Source of the DNA: Mangifera indica
Lineage: Eukaryota; Streptophyta; Magnoliopsida; Sapindales; Anacardiaceae
Assembly (NCBI RefSeq): GCF_011075055.1
Contig: NC_058147.1
Location: 15,523,622 to 15,587,621, forward strand
Direction of reading: 5' to 3'
Length of the DNA stretch: 64,000 nucleotides
Made by a program: the position numbers and the translations under genes. A model generated the notes under the pieces. It had not been told where the DNA came from, did not search any database, and was given only the letters and a program-made list of their open reading frames with translations. This document shows, in pieces, positions 11,031 to 22,634 of this stretch. Numbering within the stretch: the first letter of the stretch is position 1; every line of letters begins with the position of its first letter.

Positions 11031-12662
11031 AAGGAAAAGAAATCAGGTATATTTCCTTCATTTGTGAAATAAATTGAGTTAAATGTTAATTCAAATTATC
11101 AAAACTATATATTAGATTTAACAACTACATCTCACATATGTATGTCATTACAGGACTTGTAGAATAGTTCTACACTGTCTAAGAATGAAGTCATTTTGAA
11201 TATGGCTAACAGAACAAGGGCTGCAACTGAAGCCAGAGGGGATCGTTCTCTAAAGCTCTCATCAAGACACCTTTTGAGATTGTACAGAGTTTTGTATTTT
11301 GGTAAAACTATTAGAAATATAATTTCTATAACTGTCTTATGTAAAAATGGTTACAATGTGTAGTTCAATGGTAATGAATATTTGATTCATTTTGGAAATT
11401 CTCTAGTTGGCAAAACAATAAATACAAATGATTTGCATGTTTTAGAACTAAATGTTCTAAATATTATAAATTATATCATGAATAAAAGATCTTGAGAAGA
11501 AATTAATCCAAGGTTACTTTGGCATCATTATTTAGGTCATATAGGAGGCAATAGGATAATGAGATTGGAAAAAAATAGAATTTTGAATTCATTAGGCTCT
11601 GAACCCTATCTAACTTATGAATCTTGTCTTAAAGGAAACTAACCAAATTACCCTTCAAAAATAAAAGGGAAATATCTAAATAGGTACTGGAACTAATACA
11701 TTTTGATGTATTGGACCATTTGGTGAAATAGTGAAAGTTGATTTTCAATACTTCATCACCTTTATCAATGATTATTCAAGGTATAAGTATGTGTATTTAA
11801 TGAAATAAAAATCTAAATCATTCGAAAAGTTTAGGGAATTCAAGAATGAAGTAGAGAAACAATTTGGGAGGAATATCAAAGCCTTACGATTAAATCGTAG
11901 AGGTGAATATTTGAGTATGAAATTTCGAGACTACCTAAAAGAAAATGGAATCATATCCTAGATGACTCTTCCATATACACCACAAAATAATAGTGTATCA
12001 GAAAAGAGGAATTATACCCTCTTAGATATGGTACAAACCTTCCAACATCATTATGGGGATATGCATTGTTTACTGCTACGTATATTCTAAACAGAGCATC
12101 GTCCAAATCAATTTAGAAAACATCATATAAGATGTGGTATGGTAAGCCTCTTAGTGTCAATTATCTTTAAATTCGGGAATGTCCAATTTATGTTAAATTA
12201 ATTAAAACCGATAAGCTGGACGTCAAGTTTAAAAGGCTTGATTTATAGGATATCTTAAAGATTGTTTAGGATATTACTTTTACTTTTCAACTAATCAAAG
12301 AATTTCAATCAACTGAAATATGCACTTCTTGGAGAAGAAGTTCTTAGAAGAAAGAAGTGTTGAGCTAAGAGAGTCCTCTTAGAAGACCAATATATTTGAT
12401 GTACCAATTGCAGGTCAAAGATCTTCTAGAGTATCCAAGCCTCCAAAAAGATACAAATTTCTTCATAAACAAGATTTTGAATCTTACTTAATGGGAATAA
12501 ATCATAATTATGATCCTAGAAGCTATGAGCGAGCAATACTAGACATTGATTCAAATAAATGGCTAGAAACAATGAATTCTAAAATAGAATCCATGCATGC
12601 TAATAAAGTTCAGACACTTATTGATCCACTAGAAGGAATTGTTCTTATTGGCTATAACTGGG
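11031..12662 (+). pseudogene. B1 protease, integrase and RT N-terminus, degenerate
   Basis: The order is a protease remnant (LDLTTTSHIC, about 11,110-11,140), the pre-integrase zinc segment (LLWHHYLGHIGGNRI, about 11,513-11,560; ESCLKGN, about 11,620-11,640), integrase (about 11,690-12,250) and the start of reverse transcriptase (about 12,400-12,662; SNKWLETMNSKIESMHANKV). In integrase the second catalytic Asp has become Asn (AAT at 11,893-11,895, LRLNRRGEY). Many stops are present. The RT frame is cut at 12,662 by the gypsy element C and resumes at 20,053. Confidence 0.8.
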
Positions 12663-13405
12663 TGATAGAGGCATCATAAGAGCATCGAGCCATCAAGGAG
12701 ATCCGTTACACATTTCGATTAGACTAATTACGAGAAGTAGAGCTAAGAAGATGCAACAGACCTTAGTTGGGCTCGTGGAGGACTTAGAGACTAAAACCAA
12801 CTCACTTAAGGATGATTGGATACTTGAAGGAGCCAATTGAGAGGTCATTTTGATTCAGGTCCAAGCCTATGTGCAGACAGACTTTGAACAACCATAACTT
12901 TTGATCTGGGAGGAGTTACGGGGCTTGTAATAAAACTGTTTTAGTGTGTTTTACGTAGTTTTTGTTTTACTAAATTTAGGATTTTTGATTTTTATGATTG
13001 TGATCTTGTTTATGACTGAGCTAGACTTTATTGAGCCCAATTGACACATTTTCTTTTAATTTAATTAATGTTTTAGGTAGTTAATTAGGTAATAGGCTTG
13101 GAAAGTTTGGAAGTCTATTGGGTCATGGGTAGTTTAGGGTTAAGTTGGCAATGTACTATATAAACTCAAATTTTCATGATGAATATATCTTTTGGCCGAC
13201 TTTCACAAATAGATTGCTTACTGTTGAGTTTACAATCTTTGAACTTATCAAGATTCGTCTTATGGCCTTCACCATTCAAGATACCAATGTTTTTCAATTT
13301 TATATCGTTCGGGTCAAGGTTTAATTATGTGACGAAACCAATGAAGTTAGGTCTTACATCTTCTTGAGTGTTAGGTTTTACATCAAATCATCAAGGTTTG
13401 TATTA
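12663..13405 (+). repeat. C 5' LTR
   Basis: It starts TGATAGAGGCATCATAAGAG and aligns along its length with the 3' LTR. It lacks about 70 bp present in the 3' LTR, between GGGGCTTGTAATA and AAAACTG. A TATA box (TATATAAA) lies at 13,157-13,164. The end at 13,405 is set by alignment to the 3' LTR end and is less certain than the start. No conventional tRNA primer site could be recognised just after it. Confidence 0.85.
13157..13164 (+). promoter_or_regulatory. TATA box of C 5' LTR
   Basis: TATATAAA follows GGCAATGTAC. The identical context occurs in the 3' LTR at 19,801-19,808. This is the likely core promoter for the C genomic RNA. Confidence 0.6.
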
Positions 13406-14820
13406 AAGTCGAGTCAAATCAGATTTCATATCTCTCTTTTCTTGTGTTTTCGATTAGGAATTCTCTTCTTCAATAGTCGTGCATTGTAGGAATTTTTTAG
13501 TGTGTTTTGATTTCATTCTCTTGGTGATTTTGTTTTCGTTTTTGTTTTCTTGATTGTGTTTTGGTGTCCTTGTTTCCGTCAAATTCTTGAATTAGTGATT
13601 AACCCTAGTATAGTCGAATTCTAGGTTGTGTGGGTGTCTAATTTATCTTCTTGATTGATCCAAAAAAAAAGAAAAATACAAAAAAAATTGTGAAGGCCAG
13701 AAAGTAATTTAAATTAGGGGTGGCATGAATTTTTAGATCTAGATTCAAACAAACCTTTGGGGATAGAATTAGGGTCAACTTTGTATCTAGATTCTTAATC
13801 TCTTGGGAAAGATTTTGTTGTTGCCAAATTTGAAAGGGTAGTTCTTAGTGGAAATTATTGTTGAAACTTGTCAAAACCTTAATTGACAAAAAAAAAACAG
13901 AAGAAAAAAAAAAAGGAAAAAAAGTGAAAAAAAATAGAAGCAAAAAAAAAAAAAAGGATTTGGGAATTTCGAAATTGGGGAGAGTAATCTTGGATTGTTT
14001 CTTTTAACCTTTAGGGAAAAAAGTCTTATAATTGCCTAAGTTGGGAGATTGAGTTCTTGATTTGTTCCCAAAATCTTTAAATTTTCCTTGAAAATTTTGG
14101 TATTCTAAATTGGGAGATTAGTCTTTAGGTTATTTCCTTAATTGCTTAAATTTCTTAAGAGAAAATTTTGTGTGATCTAAAGGATTTATTTCTTTTTCTA
14201 TTTTTGGCCAAGTAGTAAAAAAAAAAAGCAAAAAAAAAAAAAAAGAGACAGAAAAAAACACAAAAAATAAAAAAAGTTAAAAAAAAGAGAAAGATCAAGG
14301 AGAAAGTTAGCACACTTACCTCTTTCGAATTTGATTTCCTTTATTCTTGTTATCTCTTTTGAATTTCTTCCTCTTTGATTATTCATTCTTATAGTTGTGT
14401 TATCTTTCCAATTCTGAAAATTTTCCTTATTCCTGATTCTTAGCTTTTTTTTTTAAGTAGTAGGTAATCGTAGCATAACCTAGGTTAACCGGTGGTCGTT
14501 TGTCACAAGTACAATTTTAATTTGTTCTAAAAAAAAAAAAGAATTCCAGATTATAGAGTGTGTGAGAACATTAAAGTGCAAACATGAGCGTGAGGGAGCG
14601 TGCGAGGATTATTATTTACAGACACATTTATTTTCTGAAATTATAGCATGGTAAAATAAAAAAACCCCAGTGTTATAGAAGATTCAGGTAAAACCGAGGC
14701 TTTTACAATGCAAGTGATCCAACAATAATTTGAGTAACTTTTTAAAGTAATAGGGAATGTTAATGATAGGTTGGACAAATTAGAGCAGTAGTAGAGTGAT
14801 AGAGGGGGAAGTAGTACAAC
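13406..14820 (+). other. C untranslated leader with long A-tracts
   Basis: This 1.4 kb stretch holds no gene. It contains repeated runs of A with scattered G (about 13,880-13,960 and 14,215-14,295) and several GGGAGATT-like phrases (about 14,043, 14,113). It lies between the 5' LTR and gag, so it is the untranslated leader. Short frames in it are made of low-complexity codons and are not believed. Confidence 0.6.
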
Positions 14821-15880
14821 CAAGGGTAGAAGAAAAACACCAGCAGTAAGGGATAAGGATAGGATAGTTACTGACAGTGAGGATGATGAAATAAGTGATA
14901 AGCTGAATAATATAAGAAGTAAGGGAGGACATCGCAGTCATAGAAACAATATGTATGGAGAGAGAAAGCAGAGTGATAGTAACCTTAGTAGCATTAAGAT
15001 GAAAATTCCACCTTTTCAGGGTAGAAACGATTTGGAAGCATACCTAGATTAGGAGCGAAAGGCAGATCAGGTTTTTGACATACATAGGTATTCTGAGGAG
15101 AAAAAGGTGAAGTTGGCTGCTGTAGAATTCACTAATTATACTAGTATTTGGTAGGACTAGTTGCTAAAAAATAGACATAGGAACTTGGGTAAACCCATAA
15201 ATACGTAGGATGATATGAAGAGTGTAATAAGGCAGCGCTTTGTTCTTAGCCACTACTATAGGGATTTACTTCAGAAGTTACATGGGCTTAGGCAAGGGAC
15301 CAAGAGTGTGAAGAACTATCACAAGGAGATGGAGATAACCATGATTAGGGCTAATATAGAGGAAGATAGAGAAACCACTATGGCTAGGTTTTTAAATGGG
15401 TTGAATAGGGAAATAGAAAATGTTGTAGAGCTCCAACACTATGTAAAGCTAAAGGATTTGGTACATATGGCGATGAAGGTAGAAAGACAACTACAACGTA
15501 AGGGTAAAAGAGATGTAGGTTCCTATTCTAGTCTTAGGAAGCCGAGTGTGTTAAAGAGAGATGATAGGCCACCTTTTAGGCCAAAAACTGAGTACTCTAA
15601 ACCTAAGGGAGAAGAGTCTAGCTGAGAAAAGTCTAGTATTAAACCCGAACCATCGAAGAGAAATAGTGAGATAAAATGTTTTAAGTGTTTAGGTAGGGGT
15701 CACATAGCTTCCTAATGTCCTAACAAAAGAACCATGGTGTTAAGAGAGGATGGTGAATATGAGACAGAGGAAGAGTCTAGTGATGAGTCTATGCCACCAT
15801 TAGAGGATACTAGTGATGTATTGTTAGAGTATGTAGTAGAGGGTAAGGCATTAGTATCTAGGAGAGCTTTGAGTTTACAC
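14821..15880 (+). pseudogene. C gag, degenerate
   Basis: This is a gypsy-type capsid (Retrotrans_gag) followed by a zinc knuckle. The capsid begins near 14,995 (IKMKIPPFQGRNDLEAYLD) and stays open for 136 codons at 15,215-15,625 (VKNYHKEMEITMIRANIEED). Around 15,660-15,720 the knuckle reads CFKCLGRGHIAS-stop-CPNK, with a stop where Q is expected, a C to T change. Other stops are W codons turned to TAG, at about 15,051 and 15,152. The start codon is not certain. Gag would assemble the particle and package RNA. Confidence 0.85.
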
Positions 15881-16626
15881 TATTAGAAAGAAAATGACGA
15901 ACAGAGAGAGAATATTTTCCATACTAGATATCATGTGAAAGGTAAGGTGTGTACTTTAATTATAGATGGGGGTAGTTGCACAAACGTAGCCAGTATTGAA
16001 CTTGTAGAAAAACTTAGTTTAACAATAATCAAACACTCTAGACCCTATAAACTTTAGTGGTTGAATGACTATGGAGAAATTAGGGTGAATAAACAAGTAG
16101 TGGTGGCTTTGTTTGTGGGTAGGTATCAAAATGAGGTGTTGTGTGATGTAGTGCCCATGCATGTTAGACAAATCTTATTAGGGAGATTATGGCAGTATGA
16201 TAGAAAGGTGACACATGACAGATTTAAGAATAAACACTCTTTCATGGTAAGCAATAAACTCATCACACTTGTACCATTGTCACTAAAACAGGTTTGCGAG
16301 GATCAAGTGAGGAGAAGAAAGATGAATGAAGAGAGAAAAGAAAGCGAGAGTGAAAACAAAAAGAGAGAAAATGTGAATGAGGATGAGTGAAGAACAAGTA
16401 AGGCCAAAAAGAGGGGAGAGGAAAAAGAGGGTGAGCAATTCAGCCATGAGAGAAAAAACAAGAAAGAAAACAAAGAGTGAAAAAAAGAGAGTTTTTATGG
16501 GAAGATAAGTGATGTGAGGACTGCCCTTGTGACTAAACAATATCCATTATTGTTAGTTTACAAGGAAAGTTTTTTTTCTTTCACTAACGCTGACAATTCT
16601 CTTCTTAGTTTGTTTGTTTCTTTTTA
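15881..16626 (+). pseudogene. C aspartic protease and linker, degenerate
   Basis: This is the retropepsin-type protease that would process the C polyprotein. The active-site region (about 15,950-16,000) reads TLIIDGGSCTNVAS: the catalytic Asp is kept, but the following Ser of D-S-G is Gly. The segment VVPMHVRQILLGRLWQYDRKV (16,148-16,210, written here with its last residues only as a guide) is the conserved C-terminal half and stays open to 16,390. A Lys/Glu-rich linker (16,300-16,490) precedes RT. One stop at about 16,057 (W to TAG) breaks the frame. Confidence 0.8.
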
Positions 16627-17480
16627 ACAGGAGTTTGAAGACGTATTCCTTGAGGAGATTCCTGATGGACTACCTCTAATTCGTGGGATCGAGCACCAGA
16701 TCGACTTCATACCTAGAGCGGTGATACCCAATCGACAAGCCTATAGAAGTAATACTAAAGAGACAAATGAGCTTCGAAGGCAAGTAGAGGAATTGATGAA
16801 GAAGTGATACGTGAGAGAGAGCATGAGTCCACATGTCGTACCAGTGATTCTAATGCTTAAGAAGGATGAAACATGAAGAATGTACATTGACTATCGAGCC
16901 ATTAACAAAATCACTGTAAAGTATCATTATCTTAGACCTAAGTTAGATGATATGCTTGATGAGATGCATGGATCATGTATCTTTTCAAAAATTGATTTAA
17001 AAAGTAGGATCATCAAATTAGGATAAAAGAGGGTGATGAATGGAAAATTGTTTTTAAAACCAAGCATGGACTATATGAATGGTTGGTAATGCCATTTGGG
17101 CTTACTAATGCGTCTAGTACGTTTATAAGATTAATAAACCATGTCTTGTGTGTATTTATTGGCAAGTTTGTAGTTTTTTATTTTAATGATATTTTTATTT
17201 ATAGTCGTAGTCTAAATGAGCATATAAGACATGTACTTGATGTTTTGCTTGTGCTTAGGAAATAGAGGTTATTTGGTAATCTTAAGAAATGTTCCTTTTG
17301 CACTGACCAAGAAAGGTTATTTGGTAATCTTAAGAGATGTTTGCTTGTGCTTAGGAAAGAAATGTTCTTAGGACTTGTGGTGTCATCTAAGGGGATTAAG
17401 GTAGGTGAGGAGAAGGTTTAGGCCATCCGAGAGTGGCTGATGCCTACTTCTATAATTGAGGTTAAGAGTTTCCATGGTTT
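16627..17480 (+). pseudogene. C reverse transcriptase, degenerate
   Basis: This is the RVT_1-type reverse transcriptase of gypsy elements. The entry motif EIPDGLPLIRGIEHQID (about 16,652-16,705) is clear. The finger and palm segments follow with stops (about 16,806 and 16,873, the latter W to TGA) and a frameshift near 17,010. The catalytic box near 17,178-17,192 reads F-N-D-I in place of F-D-D-I, so one catalytic Asp has become Asn. A short internal duplication (GTTATTTGGTAATCTTAAGA at 17,268 and 17,317) disrupts the thumb. It cannot be active. Confidence 0.88.
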
Positions 17481-18060
17481 AGCTAGTTTTTATAGGAGAT
17501 CTGTATGAGACTTTAGTACACTAGCGGTACCACTAACTGAAGTTATTAAAAATAATGTAGGGTTTAGGTGGGGTGAGGAACAAGAGCATGCATTTGCATT
17601 AATCAAGAATAAGTTAAGTTCTACACCTTTACTTGTTTTGCCTGATTTTTCTAAACCATTTGAACTTGACTGTGATGCTTCAGGTATAGGTATTGGAGTT
17701 GTTTTGATGCAAGAAAATAGGCCCATAGCGTATTTCAGTGAGAAACTTAATGGGCTTACTTCAAAGTACCCTATTTATGACAAAAAGTTGTATACTTTGG
17801 TAAGAGCATTGGAGACATGGCAGTATTACCTTTGGCCACGCGAGTTCGTTATCAAGATAGATCATGAGTCCTTAAAACATTTAAAGGGACAAGGTAAGTT
17901 GTACAAGCGACATGCAAGGTAGGTTGAATACATCAAAACTTTTTCGTATGTCATTCATTACAAGCAAGGTAAGGAAAATGTTGTAACAGATGCGTTATCT
18001 CGCAGGTATACTCTAATCTCGACTTTAGATACTAAGTTACTTAATTTTGAGTATTTAAAG
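17481..18060 (+). pseudogene. C RNase H, mostly open
   Basis: This is the RT-associated RNase H. The stretch 17,638-17,922 is open: [20 protein letters not shown] holds the first catalytic Asp region, and [20 protein letters not shown] the Glu region. [17 protein letters not shown] (about 17,955-18,005) is the conserved end with the last Asp. One W codon has become TAG at 17,921. It follows RT directly and joins to integrase, as usual for Ty3/gypsy. Confidence 0.88.
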
Positions 18061-19232
18061 GATTTGCATGTAAATGATTCTGACTTTTCCAGTATTTTTG
18101 AAGCTTGTGAGAAAACTACATTTGGTAAGTTTTCCTTGCGTGAGTTCCTTATGTGAATTGCTTGTGAGGGAAGCACATGAGGATGGATTAATGGATCATT
18201 TTGGTATAGCTAAGACTTAGATGTACTATAAGAGCATTTCTTTTAGCCACATATGAAACGAGATGTAGAGCGTATTTGTACTCGTTACATTAAGTGTAAA
18301 CAAGCCAAGTCTAGAGTCTTACCCCATGGTTTATATACACCTTTACCTATTCCTACTGTACCTTGGGAGAATATTTCTATGGACTTTGTTTTAGGGTTAC
18401 CCAAGTTTAGGAAGGGTAGTGATTTGGTTTTTATTGTAGTTGATAGGTTTTAAGAAATGGCACACTTTATTCCATGTCGTAAAACTGATGATACAACTTA
18501 CATTACTAATTTGTTTTTCAAAGAGATTGTGCGTTTGCATGGAGTTCCAAAGAGTATTGTATCTGATCATGATGTGAAGTTTTTAAGTTATTTTTGAAAG
18601 GTATTATAGGGTAAGTTAGGTACTAAACTACTATTTTCTACAATGTGTCACCTACAGACAGAGGGACAAACAGAGGTAGTCAACAAAACTTTATCTTAGT
18701 TATTACATGTTGTATTAGAAAAGAACTTAAGAACTTAGGAGGATAGCTTGCCATATGTAGAATTTGCATATAATAGGGTTGTGCATACATATACTAGTTA
18801 TTCACCTTTTGAAGTTGTTTATGGTTTTAATCCACTCACATCATTGGACTTATTACCTTTACCTGTTGAGGAATGTACCAGTTTAGACGGTAAAAGGAAG
18901 GTAGAGTTAGTTCGATAGCTTCATGAGAAAGTTATGTAAAATATTGAGAGGAGAACTGAACAATATGCCAAACAAGCTAACAAAAGAAGGTACAAGGTGG
19001 TCTTCCAACTTGGTAATTGGGTTTGGGTGCACATATGGAAGGAATGATTTTCATCCCAACGCAAATTTAAGTTACATCAGAGGGGTGATGGTCAATTTCA
19101 AGTACTCGAGCGGATCAATGATAATGCCTATATATTGGATCTTCCAGGTGAGTATAATATAAGTGCTACTTTTAATGTTTCTGACCTATCTCCTTTTGAT
19201 GATGTAGATTTGAGGACAAATCCTTCTCAATA
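18061..19232 (+). pseudogene. C integrase, degenerate
   Basis: The integrase has an HHCC zinc finger (H...H in AHEDGLMDHFG, about 18,173-18,206; [12 protein letters not shown], about 18,275-18,310), a catalytic core and a C-terminal GPY-like module. The core retains [11 protein letters not shown] (first Asp, about 18,378) and IVSDHDVKF (second Asp, about 18,560), and the Glu lies in TEGQTEVVN (about 18,660-18,685). Near 18,590-18,612 two W codons are TGA and TAG. A deletion removes the segment just before the zinc finger. The C-terminal [15 protein letters not shown] is intact and leads to the polypurine tract. Confidence 0.88.
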
Positions 19233-19241
19233 GGGAGGGAA
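19228..19241 (+). promoter_or_regulatory. C polypurine tract
   Basis: CAATAGGGAGGGAA lies directly before the TGATTGAGG start of the 3' LTR. A purine run in this place primes plus-strand synthesis, and it confirms the LTR border. Confidence 0.75.
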
Positions 19242-20052
19242 TGATTGAGGTATTATAGGAGCATCGAGCCATCAAAGAGATCCGCTACATATTTCGGTTA
19301 AGCCAATTACGAGAAGTAGAGTTAAGAAGATGCAACAGGCCTTAGTTGGGCTCGTGGAGGGCTTAGAGACTAAAAATAGCTCACTTAAGGATGATTGGAT
19401 GCTTGAAGGAGACAACCGAAGGTCAACTTGATTCAAGTCCAAGCCAATGCGTAAACAGACTTTGAACGACCATAACTTTTGATCTAAGGGGAGTTATGGG
19501 GCTTGTAATATATTAGCACAAAGATCGTTTTGAGCTCTATACTTTGCTGGTTGTGCCTAATTTGGAGGCCCAAATAAAACTGTTTTAGTGTGTATTACGT
19601 AGTTTTTATTTTATCAAATTTAAGATTTTCGATTTTTTTGATTGTGATCTTGTTTATGATTGGGCTAAACTTTATTAAGCCTAATTGACACATTTTCTTT
19701 TAATTTAATTAGTGTTTTGGGTAGTTAATTAGGTAATAGGCTTGAGAAGTTTGGAAGTCCATTAGGTCATAGGTAGTTTCAGGTTAAATTGGCAATGTAC
19801 TATATAAACTCAAATTTTCATGATGAATAGATCTTTTGGCTGACTTTCACAAATAAATTGTCTATTGTTGAGTTTACAATCTTTGAACTTATCAAGATTC
19901 ATCTTGTGGGGTTCACCATTCATGATACCAAGGTTAGTTCGATTCTATATCGATTCGGTTCAAGGTTTAATTACGTGATTAAACCGATTCAATCTTAAGG
20001 AAATATCTTCTTAAGTGTTGGGTCTTACATCAAATCATCAAGGTTCGCATCA
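19242..20052 (+). repeat. C 3' LTR
   Basis: This 811 bp LTR starts TGATTGAGGTATTATAGGAG and ends ...GCATCA at 20,052, followed by the GTGGG target copy. It aligns with the 5' LTR (743 bp) with many scattered substitutions and about 70 extra bases. The divergence between the two LTRs shows the insertion is old. A TATA box lies at 19,801-19,808. Confidence 0.9.
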
Positions 20053-21058
20053 GTGGGTCTTCAAGAGAAAGATTCATAAGGTTGGACAGGTAGAGACCTA
20101 TAAGGCAAAACTAGTAGTGAAAGGTTATACTCAGAAACAAGGGTTAGATTATGAGGAAACCTTTTCACCTGTGGCTCTAATTAAATCCATCCGAGTAATG
20201 CTAGCTATTGCAGCATACTATGATTATGAAATTTGGATTATGAGGATGTCAAACCTGTATTCCTCAATGGATTCATTGAGGAAAACATATATATGGAACA
20301 ACCCATAGGTTTTGTATCCCCTTCTAAAAGACATAAAGTATGCAAGTTGATTCAATCCATTTATGGATTGAAACAAGCTTCTAAAAGCTAGAACATTCGA
20401 TTCGATGAAACAATCAAATTGTTTGGTTTTGAAAAGAATCCAGATAAACTTTATGTTTATAAATAGGTTAAGGATCATGTCATTACATTTCTCATATTGT
20501 ATGTAGATGATATACTACTAATGGGTAATGACATTAGCCTTTTCAATGAAAGATTTGGGAGATACTACATTTGTCTTTGGAATTCATATCTATAGGGATA
20601 GAACAAAAGGATAATTAGATTATCCTAAAAATTGTACATAGAAAAGTTGTTGAAAAAGTTCAACATGGAAAACTTGAAAAGAAGACTTTTGCCCTTCAAT
20701 CACAGTCTTTATCTTTCTAAAGATATGGGTCTAAAGATTGATGAAGAGCTACAGTAGATGTGAAATGTGCCTTATGCTTTGGCTATAGGTGGACTCACAT
20801 ATACAATGCTATGTACAAGGTCTAATATAGTATTTGTTATAAGTGTTATGAGCAGATATCAGGTCAATCCACAAGAGAAACATTAGTCAATTGTGAAATT
20901 AATCCTTAAGTACTTAAGAAGGACTATGGATCTTATTCTGAGTTATGAGTGTTTAAGGTTAAACATTTAAGGATACTCAAACTTTGATTTCCAGTTAGAT
21001 ATTGATGATAGAAAGTCTATATCAAGGTTTATTTTTATTTGTAATATAGGTGCGGCTA
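20053..21058 (+). pseudogene. B1 reverse transcriptase (main part), degenerate
   Basis: This is B1 pol resumed after C: VETYKAKLVVKGYTQKQG and LDYEETFSPVALIKSIRVML read in frame from 20,083 onward. A stop near 20,390 (W to TAG) follows VCKLIQSIYGLKQASKS. The catalytic box L-Y-V-D-D (20,500-20,511) is intact. A deletion just after it removes part of the next motif. The RT-RNase H connection runs to about 20,990, and RNase H begins before the insertion of F at 21,059. The sequence matches B2 around 59,940-60,930. Confidence 0.85.
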
Positions 21059-21270
21059 AGGGTGGATACGAGCCGAGCCGAGCCCGAACATTGTTTAGCT
21101 CATTTTCGGCTCGTTTTTAATCAGCTCGGTTTTCGGCTCGCTTCGGGCTCGCCGAGCTCGTCAAAACTTATGTTCGTGTTCGTGCTCGGCTCGCACCTAA
21201 CTCGGGCTCGTCTCTAATAGCTCGGGTTCGCTCGGCTCGGGTTTGGGCTCGTATTCTAGGCTCGTCAGCA
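21059..21270. repeat. F left subterminal GAGCC/GGCTC repeats
   Basis: Roughly 210 bp are crowded with short GAGCC, GGCTCG and CGAGC words, far richer in G and C than the flanks. The right end of F (about 23,055-23,245) has the same words in mirror order. Such clusters near the ends of DNA transposons are usual transposase-binding regions. Confidence 0.65.
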
Positions 21271-21623
21271 GTTAAAATACATATAAATTTATAATAGGAG
21301 CAAATATTTTCAGTGAAACAAAAAAATAGAATGAGTGTAATATATTTACTGTCAAGTGACCACCAATATCCAGACTTCCGATCCATTTCCTCCTTCAATC
21401 AACAAAATTTTGATAATCTGAGTACACTTTATAAACATCCGCAAAAAAAAAAAATAATAATAATAACACTGTTTGCAGTATTTTAATAATTGTCGTTTTA
21501 TTTCTAAAAGCAGAATTTTATTTTCAAACTTAGCAACTCAAAGCAATAATAAATAAAATAAGAACTACTCAGATATAAACAAAATATACCAAGGAAAGTA
21601 AGGAGATTCAAATAAATTCTCAC

Positions 21624-21653
21624 CTGAGCTATATACTCAGCAAGGGCATGAGT
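21624..21653 (-). other. Possible captured 30-nt host exon inside F
   Basis: On the minus strand a 30-base block that translates as THALAEYIAQ is preceded by TTTGTATTGCAG, a pyrimidine-rich 3' splice site. It is followed by GTGAGAAT, a consensus 5' splice site. The length is a multiple of three and one frame is open. A second, weaker candidate on the same strand lies at about 21,352-21,395 (acceptor TTGATTGAAG, donor GTAAATAT, reading EEMDRKSGYWWS). Together they suggest F carries a piece of an intron-containing host gene. The source gene is not recognised. Confidence 0.4.
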
Positions 21654-22634
21654 CTGCAATACAAATTAAAAAAAATAATGTCAAACTTAGCCGCCAGCAT
21701 CATAACATAAATTGGAAAATTCAGAAATTAATTGTCTTAGCTACCACGGGATAGAGCAAACATAAAATCATAAGTGAACATAAACTATAAAAATTCCAAG
21801 CCATAAATCCAAATTTTTGTTGCAGACAGCCTTAAACACTCAGGCTTTTTACATTTTGCAGCTTATTATTACATTTTATAGAGTTTTCACCAAGAACACA
21901 CTGACACACTTTATGCTCTATTAAAGAATTCTTTCAAGTTAATTATTATGTGGTTACAAAAAATTAAATTGGAAGATGTGACAGCAGAGAGTCAGAGCCA
22001 AGTTCACAAGAGCTTGACCATTTATTAGAACAAAATATCATACTTCTGGCCAAAAAAAATATATAAAGGTGGGGAGAAAAGAAATCTCTCTATATATATA
22101 TAAGTTACTGCTCTCCAACTACAATACATATATCTCCATTTATATATGGCAGCAAAAGAGATTGGAATGTCAATTTGAACACAAAAGCTTGAAAAAATAA
22201 AATTTAATATTAAAATGAGTGTAATATTAACCCATATAGAGGAAGATATAACAGACATAAATGTTCAAATCATTATTGATGTTACACAACATGCTTGGAA
22301 GCAAATGACAACAATAAAAAATAAGAAAATGAAAGACATATATATATCTGCTAAGTACACATATATGTGAGTCAAATGGGAATTTTCCAAAACAACCTGG
22401 ATTCTTGAAAAAAAACAATATATTGCTTCAGTAAGCCTAAAATAATTATTATCGTCATGCATTTTTAAAAATCAATAAAAAATAAAACTTATTATCGTCA
22501 TGCTTTTTTAAGGAATAATAAAATAATTATATGACTTAAAGTCGGTTCGAAATCTAGCAAGCCTAACCTGTTTTCTAGGACACATCAGAATGTAAATTAC
22601 TCTTATTTGATAAATAATTAAATAGAGCAGCAGA

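Larger units (their letters stand above)
12663..20052 (+). mobile_element. C: Ty3/gypsy LTR retrotransposon inserted in B1
   Basis: C is a 7.4 kb element with two LTRs (12,663-13,405 and 19,242-20,052). It is flanked by CTGGG (12,658-12,662) and GTGGG (20,053-20,057), a 5 bp target duplication with one change. The order is gag, protease, RT, RNase H, integrase; integrase after RNase H defines Ty3/gypsy. The element ends exactly where the B1 RT reading resumes, which proves the nesting. The protein order and sequence resemble plant gypsy elements, but no chromodomain could be recognised, so the lineage is left open. Confidence 0.92.

Noticed and set aside
14198..14386. Minus-strand frame with a Phe/Leu-rich end that resembles a membrane segment
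   Set aside because: It is the complement of poly-A tracts in the leader of C, so the hydrophobic run is low-complexity sequence.
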